Assembly: GCF_007991635.1 (NCBI RefSeq)
Contig: NZ_BJYS01000004.1
Coordinates: forward strand, 159,404 to 223,403
Direction of reading: 5' to 3'
Source of the DNA: Adhaeribacter aerolatus
GTDB lineage: Bacteria > Bacteroidota > Bacteroidia > Cytophagales > Hymenobacteraceae
DNA: 64,000 nucleotides
This document shows, one piece after another, positions 1 to 8,911 of this stretch. The notes beneath the pieces were generated by a model. The model saw only the letters and a list, made by a program, of their open reading frames with translations. It did no database searches and was not told the DNA's origin. The position numbers and the translations under genes are program-made. The stretch's first letter is position 1, and the number at the start of each line of letters is the position of its first letter.

Positions 1-207
<207 letters not shown>

Positions 208-245
208 TTAGAATTAAATGTATGTACTTCCTCTTAACATGATGG

Positions 246-2207
246 TTATTGCACTAGAACCACGCCGCCTTTCGGCTGCATGGTAATGGTCAGGCTGCCA
301 TTTTTATTCACCTTTACAATTTTTGTGTAGCTGGTGCCGTCGGTATTATCGCCGTAAAACTTTACTTCTTTGCCCGACAACATGGGCAAGTTAATTTTCA
401 ATTTCAATGGCTCCGAAAGGGAATTTACGCCAGCTACATACCATTTATCGCCGTGCTGGCGGGCCAATACGCAATATTTACCGGGGTATCCGTCAATAAA
501 TTTCGTTTCCTGCCAGGTGGTAGGCACCTGTTTCATAAAATCGATAGTAAAAGCCGGAGCGTCCTGCATATTATTAGGGGCCAAGGCAAAAAACTGTACC
601 GGGTTTTGGAATAGAACGGCGGTAGCCAGCTGAAATACATCCGTTGTTCTTCGGTAATTTCCGCCATTGTTGTTCCGGTTATAGCGCTTGTTTAAAACCA
701 CCCCGCCAAACTCCATGGCTCCTACAGCATTCCGGATAAAAGGATGCAAAGTAGCATTAAAAGCTTCCTGGTCATTGAACCCTTGGCTGAACATCAGGTT
801 TTCTGAGGCCAGAATAGCTTCGCTGCCCACGTAGTTCGGGAACATCCGCTCCCACCCTCTTGGCAAGGTTGTCCCGTGAAAAACGGCCATTAAACCATAA
901 TCGTTGGCATCGGATAATAGGTCTTCGTAGAGGCGCATAACTTCCTGTTTATCGCCACCGAAGAAATCTACTTTAATGCCTTTAACCCCGTTTTGCTTCA
1001 TCCACTGCATTTCCTTTTTTCGGGCAATAGCCGTATGCATTTTGTTTTTTGGTCCCTGGGGTGCATCATTAGCTACCCCATTAGAGTTGTACCACAGAAA
1101 TACGCCAACTCCTTTAGAACCGGCGTATTTAATTAATTCTTCCATGCGCGGGTAGCCCACTTGTTTATCCCACCAGGCATCCATTAAAATAAATTTATAA
1201 CCTAATTGAGCGGCTAAATCAATATATTTTACCTGGTCGTCATAATTCATGCTCTGGTCCTGCCACATAATCCAGCTCCAGGTTCCTTTGCCAAATTCAT
1301 AAGTTTTGGAAGGCTCATACAACTGCTCTACCACATCATACGGAATAGTGGTTTCGACAATGGATTTTAACCCTTTCCCGACCGTTATGGTTCGCCAGGG
1401 AGTAGCGGCGGGCAATCCTATAGCCGCTCCCGTGCTGCCAAAACCATTGTTTTCTGTTTTGTCCGGAAAAGCAATAGAATATATTCCATCGGCAGTAGGG
1501 TCACTTAAATGCGAAGCACAATAAAAGCCACTTACCCCGGTTTCCGAAATAAGCGCCCAGCGGTCGTCTACTTTAAATAAACACGGAAAAGTATAGCCTA
1601 TACCATTGGCAGACCGGGAAGAAATATCTTGCTCTATTTTAAAGCCTTCTTCATAACTGGGTTTAGTTCTGGCAAAACCAACCATAGATTTAGACTGGGA
1701 GGTTAGAAAGCTTTTGGCTTCCTGCGGGAAATTAAAACCCGTAGTTTCTTTTTCAACAACCAGTGCCAGGGGTACCCCTGCTTCGGGTATTTCGTACCTA
1801 AATGCAATATTATTATTACTAACCCGGAACACCACATCCAACTTCTTTTTGTCTTTGTTGATAAAAGAGAAAACCAACTCATTTGCCTGGTAGTGAATTT
1901 CGGACCGCTTAATTTTTTGCTGCTGATAACGCTTATCAATGGTGTTTCGCTTGGTGCCTACCCAGGATAAATCGCCAGATAAATTAACCAGGTTGGTTAC
2001 TAATCCCAAAGGGGAATTTTCCAAAACTGGCTTTTTTCCGTGCATAACCCGGTAAAAAGGCTGACCATTTTGCAGCAACACTTCTACCTCCAATTGCCCG
2101 TCCGGACTCTTTACCGTGCTGTTGTCCTGAGCCTGCGCCATACCGGATATGAAAATCATTAAAAGAATAAAATACTGAAATTTAATTGTTAACTTTTTAA
2201 AACTCAT
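246..2207 (-). CDS. Glycoside hydrolase family 97 (alpha-glycosidase, probable retaining alpha-galactosidase type)
   Basis: 653 aa, full length for GH97. A signal peptide covers residues 1-26 (GMAQAQD). The N-terminal beta-sandwich starts at about residue 33 (SPDGQLEVEV) and the catalytic barrel spans about 300-560 (WSWIMWQDQS, KFILMDAWWD, HGTTLPRGWERMFPNY). GH97 has inverting alpha-glucosidases (SusB type) and retaining alpha-galactosidases that use an Asp nucleophile. Here GIKVDFFGGD puts Asp414 where the retaining type has its nucleophile, with Glu463/Glu469 in GSEAILASEN as acid/base candidates. Release of alpha-linked galactose from xylan side chains fits the locus but is inference. It is the last complete gene of the leftward run of xylan genes. 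Confidence 0.88.
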   Translation of the reverse strand: MSFKKLTIKFQYFILLMIFISGMAQAQDNSTVKSPDGQLEVEVLLQNGQPFYRVMHGKKPVLENSPLGLVTNLVNLSGDLSWVGTKRNTIDKRYQQQKIKRSEIHYQANELVFSFINKDKKKLDVVFRVSNNNIAFRYEIPEAGVPLALVVEKETTGFNFPQEAKSFLTSQSKSMVGFARTKPSYEEGFKIEQDISSRSANGIGYTFPCLFKVDDRWALISETGVSGFYCASHLSDPTADGIYSIAFPDKTENNGFGSTGAAIGLPAATPWRTITVGKGLKSIVETTIPYDVVEQLYEPSKTYEFGKGTWSWIMWQDQSMNYDDQVKYIDLAAQLGYKFILMDAWWDKQVGYPRMEELIKYAGSKGVGVFLWYNSNGVANDAPQGPKNKMHTAIARKKEMQWMKQNGVKGIKVDFFGGDKQEVMRLYEDLLSDANDYGLMAVFHGTTLPRGWERMFPNYVGSEAILASENLMFSQGFNDQEAFNATLHPFIRNAVGAMEFGGVVLNKRYNRNNNGGNYRRTTDVFQLATAVLFQNPVQFFALAPNNMQDAPAFTIDFMKQVPTTWQETKFIDGYPGKYCVLARQHGDKWYVAGVNSLSEPLKLKINLPMLSGKEVKFYGDNTDGTSYTKIVKVNKNGSLTITMQPKGGVVLVQ

Positions 2208-2231
2208 CTAATATTTATGATTTAGCAATTT

Positions 2232-2460
2232 GGATTATCGATTGGATAACTGGTTTGGGTTGATTGTTTTGGTCAAAAAGCAAAGGGTAGTTGGTCCGGC
2301 CCCGAACCGGCCAGCAGCCAATGAGCCAGAATAGTTTGTCATTTACCCCCAAACTGTTACACGGTCAATTTTATCGTGGTGCTTTACAAAAAGCTTTAAT
2401 AAACTTGTACAGTGCTCCTTAAAGGTCGCGGAAACTTAATCTGGTAACTGTTTATTAAAT
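2232..2460 (-). pseudogene. Degenerate duplicate of the GH10 xylanase 3' end
   Basis: The tract at about 2249-2455 aligns with the last ~75 codons of the xylanase gene (3649-3858). The offset is exactly 1400 bp for the first 60 bases or so. It begins with 21 identical bases (ACTGGTTTGGGTTGATTGTT, then T) and includes the shared words TAGTTGGTCCGGCC and AATTTTATCGTGGTGCTTTA. The copy has a small insertion after the CCGGCCAG block and a one-base deletion in the ATTTAC(A)CCCC tract, which breaks the frame. The stop codon region and the rest of the gene are missing, so it cannot encode a functional protein. It is probably left over from a duplication that accompanied arrival of the esterase gene. 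Confidence 0.85.
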
Positions 2461-2521
2461 CGCTTTCAGCTTTTTGTATAGCGTAATTAATAAGCATCAA
2501 ATCAATGGACTTGTAACTTGC

Positions 2522-2576
2522 GCTCTAATCGACCAGTTTTGAATCAGCCGGTAATTCAAAACTGGTCGATTAGAGC
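2522..2576. terminator. Perfect 23-bp inverted repeat, terminator-like hairpin
   Basis: Arms 2522-2544 and 2554-2576 are exact reverse complements around a 9-nt loop (CAGCCGGTA). It lies 50 bp past the esterase stop codon on the minus strand. There is no clear T-tract on the minus-strand exit side, so it may be an RNA-stabilising hairpin or a mobile palindrome rather than a classical terminator. Confidence 0.55.
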
Positions 2577-2625
2577 TGTTTATTTAATCAAATTCTTAAA
2601 AGCTGATCCTCAAGTGCCCGTCTGA

Positions 2626-3576
2626 TTATTTCCCAGTCTTGGCGGTGAGAAATTTGTTCACATTCAGCCAATGGGTGAAGGCATCGAACCAGCGATTACT
2701 GGTTCGGTCGGGATTGCCAAGGCCGAAACCGTGACCGCCGTTCTGGTAAAGGTGGAACTCGACTGGTCTGCCCGCTTTGTACCAGGATTCAACCACCCCA
2801 AACTGGCCGCGAAAAAGAAAATCATCGGTGGCGATCACATTGAACATGGGCGGAGCGTTCTTCGGCACCTCCACCGGGCCCATACCACCGTAGATCGGAC
2901 CGATGAAGGCCAATTTCATGGTTTTGGAGTTAAGGGTTGCGTGCATGGTGAGGCCGGCCCCGGCTGAGAAGCCGATCATGCCTATTCTATCCGTATCGAC
3001 ACCCCACTCCTTGGCCCTTTTGAGAATCAGGGCATAAGCCGCCTCAGCATCCTCAAGCTGGTCAGACAAGTCCAACTGCGGCGGGCTCGGTGGCGTTGCA
3101 CCTGGCGAATTGTTGGCAGACGCGGCCGGGGCAGGCCGGGGTCGATTCATCCAGGCCGTAAATTCTTCGAGCGACTCCGGAGTCGGGTGGAGCCGGTACT
3201 TTAGGACAAAGGCGGCGATTCCTTGGTCCGCCAGCGCTTGGGCGACTTCCCATCCCTCGTTGCCCATCGAAAGCCATCTGTAACCGCCGCCAGGTGCCAC
3301 AATTACGGCTGCGCCATTCGCCTTACCCGGTTTTGGCAGGAAGGGGGTGAGGGTTGCCGTGGAGATGTTGCGCGCCATCGGGTCGCCCCACTGACGGAAC
3401 CACGTCTCGGGGGCTTTCTGGCCATCCACCCCGCCCGTGCCGAGCTTAATGGCATTAGGCTCTGCCGGGGCTTTAAGTGGATAAATGGTGCCATCCTGCG
3501 CTATGGCGGAAGCAGCAAAAAATAGTAAAGCGACCAACATGGACGTTTTAGTAAATTTTATTAGATTGTAAGTCAT
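2626..3576 (-). CDS. Secreted alpha/beta-hydrolase (acetylxylan/feruloyl esterase-like), composition unlike its neighbours
   Basis: 316 aa with a signal peptide (about 1-26, ASAIAQD). The fold shows an oxyanion-hole region (VAPGGGYRWLSMGNEGW, 93-109) and a nucleophile elbow GFSAG with Ser204. The probable acid is Asp251/252 (ATDDF) and the His is His282 (GGHGFG). This matches the BD-FAE/acetylxylan-esterase-like group, which removes acyl groups from polysaccharides; exact substrate unknown. A Pro/Ala-rich insertion (about 144-166) precedes the elbow. The mature part is visibly GC-richer than the genes around it, while the signal-peptide codons (about 3500-3576) are AT-rich like the host, which suggests a transferred body joined to a local export signal. 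It sits between the xylanase gene and a broken copy of that gene's tail. Confidence 0.82.
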   Translation of the reverse strand: MTYNLIKFTKTSMLVALLFFAASAIAQDGTIYPLKAPAEPNAIKLGTGGVDGQKAPETWFRQWGDPMARNISTATLTPFLPKPGKANGAAVIVAPGGGYRWLSMGNEGWEVAQALADQGIAAFVLKYRLHPTPESLEEFTAWMNRPRPAPAASANNSPGATPPSPPQLDLSDQLEDAEAAYALILKRAKEWGVDTDRIGMIGFSAGAGLTMHATLNSKTMKLAFIGPIYGGMGPVEVPKNAPPMFNVIATDDFLFRGQFGVVESWYKAGRPVEFHLYQNGGHGFGLGNPDRTSNRWFDAFTHWLNVNKFLTAKTGK

Positions 3577-3611
3577 GGATAGGTGATTTATGGGTGGATG
3601 CCTGGGAATTA

Positions 3612-4757
3612 TTATTTCTGTTGAGCAGCTTCAAGAATAGACTTGACTACTGGTTTGGGTTGATTGTTTCGGTCAAAAAGCAAAGGATAGTTGGTCCGGC
3701 CGCGAACCGGCCAGCCATTGAGCCAGGATTGTCCGTCATTTACACCCCAAACCGTTACCCGCTCAATTTTATCGTGGTGCTTTACAAAAAGCTTAAATAA
3801 ACTTAAATAGCGCTCATTAAAAGCCGTGGTTACCGAATCGGGTAACCCGTTGGTATAGGGGTTGTTTTTTTGCTGATATTCAAAACTGGCAGACACCTCG
3901 GCCCCAACATTTCCCCAGGTAGTAGGCAAAACGTTGATGTCCATTTCAGTTATAGAAACTTTTACCTTTAGGTCTGAATAAGCCAGAATACTTTTTTCAA
4001 ACTCTTCTATGGTGGGATGTTTCAGGCTGGCGTGCCCCTGCATCCCAATTCCATCTATTTTTATTCCCTGTTTCTGAAGATTCTTCACCATCGCCACCAC
4101 GCCTTCTCTTTTTTTAGGAGTTTCCATGTTGTAATCGTTGTAATACAATATGGCGTTGGGGTCGGCTTCGTGGGCAAACTGAAATGCCAGTTTCACAAAA
4201 TCTTCTCCCAGAATTTCATAGAACTTACTTTTCCGCCACGAACCATCGTCCTGAATCGCTTCATTTACCACGTCCCAGGAATGTACGCGCCCTTTATAAC
4301 GACCAACTACGGTAGAAATATGGGTTTTCATGCGTTGGGTTAATACTTCCGGCGACACATTTTTCCCTTGATTATCGGTAAAAAACCAGCGGGGCGCCTG
4401 CGAATGCCAGATAAGTGTATGGCCATGAATATGCATCTTATTTTGCTCACCAAATTGCACAAACTGGTCAGCCAAATCGAAACTAAACTGTCCTTCCTGC
4501 GGCTGAATCAAGGCACTTTTCATAATATTTTCGGCCACAATGGAGTTAAAATGCGCTTTCACTACCCTAATAGAGGCCGTGTCGCGCCCTGTAATCTGCC
4601 CCGTGTTAAGCGCCGTACCTATATAAAATTTACCTTTAAAGGCATCTTTTAATTTTAATTCACCGGGTTCGGGCTTTACAACTTTACACGCACCACTGAA
4701 AAAAATAACCAGAAAAACGGTTAGTACATAACCGAATAAAAATCTTTTGCTTTTCAT
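3612..4757 (-). CDS. GH10 endo-1,4-beta-xylanase, lipoprotein
   Basis: 381 aa. The N-terminal signal ends in a lipobox (FSGAC, Cys24), so the enzyme is probably anchored to a membrane surface. The GH10 barrel fills the rest. Hallmarks are HGHTLIWHSQ, acid/base Glu166 in WDVVNEA, YYNDYN, DGIGMQGH, nucleophile Glu271 in VSITEMD and VTVWGVNDGQSWLNG near the end. All catalytic residues are intact, so it should cleave the xylan backbone with retention. This contrasts with the second GH10 protein of the locus (6188-7858). The 3' end has a degenerate duplicate at 2232-2460. The gene lies 35 bp upstream of the esterase and may share its transcript. Confidence 0.95.
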   Translation of the reverse strand: MKSKRFLFGYVLTVFLVIFFSGACKVVKPEPGELKLKDAFKGKFYIGTALNTGQITGRDTASIRVVKAHFNSIVAENIMKSALIQPQEGQFSFDLADQFVQFGEQNKMHIHGHTLIWHSQAPRWFFTDNQGKNVSPEVLTQRMKTHISTVVGRYKGRVHSWDVVNEAIQDDGSWRKSKFYEILGEDFVKLAFQFAHEADPNAILYYNDYNMETPKKREGVVAMVKNLQKQGIKIDGIGMQGHASLKHPTIEEFEKSILAYSDLKVKVSITEMDINVLPTTWGNVGAEVSASFEYQQKNNPYTNGLPDSVTTAFNERYLSLFKLFVKHHDKIERVTVWGVNDGQSWLNGWPVRGRTNYPLLFDRNNQPKPVVKSILEAAQQK

Positions 4758-4990
4758 ATTTATATAATATTATTACTCAAAAAGTGCCACAAATAGGTAG
4801 CACAAGAGAAAACATTCGCGACCTACTTTTCACAACCAGGTTTTACAAACAACTAATTTCCCACTCTATGCTCAGTAGCTTAGATGCTGCTTTTGGTTAC
4901 TCCTTCCCTAGGTATTAATGTCATGCACCGCAAATAAAGATGTACTATTAACCCTTAATAGGTTACAAATATTTAAATCCAAATAACCGT

Positions 4991-5866
<876 letters not shown>

Positions 5867-5965
5867 TTATGATGTTGTTTTATAATATGATGGAGGTGGA
5901 ATTCATAACTGCATTTAAAAATAATAATACTACTATCAATTGGTAAATGCGCTTACATTATTGTA

Positions 5966-6043
5966 ATCCTGTTGAGCTTGTCCAAATATAAATTAGTTAC
6001 CTTTATGATGCTGTTATAAATCCTTCGACGAGCTCAGGATGAC
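5966..6043. repeat. Imperfect inverted repeat of a common Bacteroidetes intergenic type
   Basis: The right end TCCTTCGACGAGCTCAGGAT (6021-6040) and the left end ATCCTGTTGAGCTTGTCC (from about 5966) are near reverse complements with a 3-nt gap. Words of this CTTCGACGAGCTCAGGATGAC type recur between genes in many Bacteroidetes. No coding role is seen. Confidence 0.4.
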
Positions 6044-6125
6044 TAAATTCGTTCTTATGCGAATTTTCTATTTGAAATTGGTATAAATATTACTTAATAG
6101 GTAACCATTCATTCAAAAATGTAAA

Positions 6126-6171
6126 CAAAGGTTAGCAATGAAATTTCATTCATTTGCATTGCTAACCTTTG
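6126..6171 (-). terminator. Perfect 15-bp hairpin after xyn10C
   Basis: Arms CAAAGGTTAGCAATG (6126-6140) and its exact reverse complement (6157-6171) enclose a 16-nt loop. It starts 16 bp past the xyn10C stop and probably ends or stabilises the Xus transcript. The minus-strand exit side carries TTTACATTTTTG, which is moderately T-rich. Confidence 0.6.
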
Positions 6172-6187
6172 ATTAATGAACAACAAT

Positions 6188-7858
6188 TTATTTCAATGCA
6201 CTCAGTCCTTCGGCAAAACCGGAATAAGCCGGCTTCCGGATAAATCCCTGCGTCCATAATCCTATTGGTTCGGAGGCATCCATGGAGTTAGAAACAGTAA
6301 TACCATAGCGCTGTTTAGCCGGCACTAATTCAACATATTTGCCAACTACATATTGGTACATTTCTTTTTGCGCTTGGTATTGTTCCGGAGTAGCTTTATC
6401 TGTCGTAACGCCAACAGCAACATTCAGTCCGGATACTCTTACCATTTTTCCGGTAGCGGCCAGTAACTGAAACATGGTTGCAATATTTTGCTTATCGGTA
6501 TTAAGGTTCAGGTTCATTTGGGTTCCGATGCCATCTACTTTCGCGCCATTGCTTTCCAGATAATTTACATATTCGATCAGGCCTTTGGTTTTATCTAAGT
6601 TTTGCTCCAGATTGGTATCATTAATGAACAACAAATCAGTTGCATTACCCTTTTCCCGGGCAATTTTGAAAGCGATTACCCCATAATCTTTTCCCAGATA
6701 ATCCTGCCAGTAAAACTCATCTGCTGCTAACGTTCTGCCAATTCCGGTTCTAAGTTCAGTGGGGTTTGCATCATTCATTGGCTCGTTTACTACATTCCAG
6801 GCCTTTACTGAACCCTTAGCAGCAGATACCATTCCGGTTATCCAGCGTTGCAAGGCATCGGTTAGAATTGTTTTCTTCTCTTCTACCGTTTTCTCCACTA
6901 TTATATCGGTGAGTTTCCATTGCATGGTAACATTATCAATATAATAATTTGCCGATCCGGTAGCCGATCCGAGCGCAATGGTGAAGCTAGTCAGTTTCTT
7001 TTGCGCTTCGGTCAGGTTCAGGTTAGATAATTGCATCACAATTTTTCCTCTTCCCCAAGCCCCGTCCGGAGCGCCATAAGCCGACGGAGAATTAAAGTTG
7101 GCTAAGGTTCCGCCGTTTATACTCATTCTCATACCCTGACCAAACAAACCAGTACTGCCCGTGGCATAGATATCTATCGTCACCGATTCGTAATTGCCTA
7201 AAGTCCGACCATTGGTCAGGTTAATGGTAAATTGGGGATGCGTCTGGACGCCTACAATATTCAGAACCTTGCCGGATGCCCCTGCCACCGGATCGTTTAC
7301 CACGGTTCCGCTGCCGCCACTGGTCATCGGATAAGTTTTACCCAGATTATCCGTTTCAAAATCAGCTACTACATCTGTTCCGGTACTACCACCGCCGGGT
7401 CCGGTTGCGGGAATAATGGTGGGAGCAATTAAACTCTTTAAATAAGTGGCATTCTGATTAGAGTGCGAAGCCAGCGTATGGCCATAAACAGCAACGCCGG
7501 CCTTATCCGCTATTTCAAGTAAACTTTTCACATTAGCCAGGTTAAGGCTTCCGTCTGCTTGCACTACTGCGCCGTGCTTTAGAGTATTTCCGGCCGTAAT
7601 TTCATCATAATTACGATTGATAAGCCGGTATAAAACTCCTTTTTGGTTATAATCGGATAAAGCTACACCAGTACCTAATTTAAAACCGGGGTTGGTTGCT
7701 CTATTTACATAAGTTTTCAGGTCGGCGTAAGCGTCAATTTCTTCCTGGGCAGCAACACTTGCCGGTTTTTCAACATTAAATTCAAGGGGATCATAATCAC
7801 AGGAGGATGTCAATATTAATCCGGTAAAGCAAAGTACTGCTTTATATAAATGCTTCAT
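6188..7858 (-). CDS. xyn10C: Xyn10C-like GH10 lipoprotein with inserted CBM; catalytic nucleophile missing
   Basis: 556 aa lipoprotein (LTSSC, Cys20). The GH10 fold is split by a carbohydrate-binding-type beta-sandwich at about 160-317 (VVADFETDN ... YYIDNVTMQW), the layout of Bacteroidetes Xyn10C/Xyn10A enzymes. The acid/base Glu359 is present (WNVVNEPM). The nucleophile strand reads VRVSGLN where active GH10 enzymes have (I/V)xx(S/T)E(L/M)D, so Gly477 replaces the Glu and Asn479 the Asp. The His of the QGH motif is Asn449 (GIGTQMNLN), and the Trp of GHTLxWH is Ala/Ser. Hydrolysis by the usual mechanism should be lost. As last gene of the Xus core it probably acts as a surface xylan-binding protein (inference). 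The codon for residue 477 was read directly as GGA. Confidence 0.9.
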   Translation of the reverse strand: MKHLYKAVLCFTGLILTSSCDYDPLEFNVEKPASVAAQEEIDAYADLKTYVNRATNPGFKLGTGVALSDYNQKGVLYRLINRNYDEITAGNTLKHGAVVQADGSLNLANVKSLLEIADKAGVAVYGHTLASHSNQNATYLKSLIAPTIIPATGPGGGSTGTDVVADFETDNLGKTYPMTSGGSGTVVNDPVAGASGKVLNIVGVQTHPQFTINLTNGRTLGNYESVTIDIYATGSTGLFGQGMRMSINGGTLANFNSPSAYGAPDGAWGRGKIVMQLSNLNLTEAQKKLTSFTIALGSATGSANYYIDNVTMQWKLTDIIVEKTVEEKKTILTDALQRWITGMVSAAKGSVKAWNVVNEPMNDANPTELRTGIGRTLAADEFYWQDYLGKDYGVIAFKIAREKGNATDLLFINDTNLEQNLDKTKGLIEYVNYLESNGAKVDGIGTQMNLNLNTDKQNIATMFQLLAATGKMVRVSGLNVAVGVTTDKATPEQYQAQKEMYQYVVGKYVELVPAKQRYGITVSNSMDASEPIGLWTQGFIRKPAYSGFAEGLSALK

Positions 7859-7883
7859 GTTCTTTTAAACTAACCGTTATAAA

Positions 7884-8855
7884 TTATTTACCCACCGGTA
7901 CAAACGTTTCCATGGCAACGCCCCGATTCCGCATTACTAAAGTATCAGTAGAAGTAACCTGCATTTGCTCCAAATCAATTTTATAATTCAGATAAATAGC
8001 ATCCCGATCAGTGTTGCCCCAGCTTTTCTTTTCTCCTCTTTTCACAAATTTTCCATTACCCGAAACGGTGTAATTAGTAGCATTGGTCGTTACAGAGCAG
8101 TTACCTTGCTCGTCAAAGGTTAGAATTAAAGTAGTGTTAATATTTTTCCCTTCTTTGTCTTTATAAACTACTGGCACCTCTACTTTGCTCAGCGATTGGG
8201 TAGATAATTTAATAAGTTCATCTTTCTCTACATAGGGTTGATGCCTGACAATCGTTTGACTCAGAGAGGTGTTTCCGTTCTTACCTTCAATTACATCTTT
8301 CCCCCGGCGCAGGTAAAAGCCATGCCACGGATTAACATATTTCACGGCGTATAAGGTAAAATCTTTACCCGTCAAAACAGAATCGGCATTCTCAACATTG
8401 GTTATTTTCAGGGGAATTACGTAAGTATTTTTTATTGCCAGCGGATCCGCAAAGAATGCATCAGTGAGTTGTACTTCAACTCCTCCTATTAATTTACCTT
8501 TTGGAATTATAATTTTGTCTGATGTTAATTTATAGTAGCCGTCGGGCATTGTCTTTACCTCGCTTCCGTTTGGGCTAAACCGTAAATTCTGGTTTAATTC
8601 GTTATTTACGGCTACACCAATGGTAACATCTTTTTTATTTTCATAAACCCCGCCGGTAGTAGCCATAATCTGAAATTTATGTTCATTGTCGAGGGTTGTA
8701 TCAAAAATATCTTCTCCTAAAGTGATGGTTCTAACGGGATACTGGTAAGCGAAATACGTTGACTGGTAATCAAAATCCGGAAATACTACTTCCTGATTTT
8801 CGCATGAAGTCAGCATGGCCAGTATGATTAAAAATGTAAAGGATATCTTTTTCAT
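7884..8855 (-). CDS. xusE: XusE-like surface lipoprotein (DUF1735 / DUF4361 architecture)
   Basis: 323 aa. The lipobox is MLTSC (Cys18). The N-terminal half (about 25-150) resembles the BT_3987-like DUF1735 domain (IIIPKGKLIGGVEVQLTD, YVIPLKITNVENAD). The C-terminal half (about 165-320) resembles DUF4361 (YVNPWHGFYLRRGKD, GNGKFVKRGEKKSWG). Such proteins sit after SusD genes and act as surface glycan-binding or accessory proteins. Position between xusD and xyn10C matches xusE of the xylan core. It starts 56 bp after the xusD stop and ends 25 bp before xyn10C, consistent with one operon. No catalytic motif is seen. Confidence 0.82.
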   Translation of the reverse strand: MKKISFTFLIILAMLTSCENQEVVFPDFDYQSTYFAYQYPVRTITLGEDIFDTTLDNEHKFQIMATTGGVYENKKDVTIGVAVNNELNQNLRFSPNGSEVKTMPDGYYKLTSDKIIIPKGKLIGGVEVQLTDAFFADPLAIKNTYVIPLKITNVENADSVLTGKDFTLYAVKYVNPWHGFYLRRGKDVIEGKNGNTSLSQTIVRHQPYVEKDELIKLSTQSLSKVEVPVVYKDKEGKNINTTLILTFDEQGNCSVTTNATNYTVSGNGKFVKRGEKKSWGNTDRDAIYLNYKIDLEQMQVTSTDTLVMRNRGVAMETFVPVGK

Positions 8856-8911
8856 CTTTTATAACTTTTGCTATATTATTTATTCGTAGGCACAATAGCT
8901 TTTACTATTCC

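Larger units (their letters stand above)
2208..2625. other. Intergenic: xylanase-tail remnant plus large hairpin
   Basis: This 418-bp gap between GH97 and the esterase is mostly explained by a degenerate copy of the 3' end of the neighbouring GH10 xylanase gene (about 2232-2460) and a perfect 23-bp inverted repeat (2522-2576). No intact ORF is seen. Confidence 0.7.
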
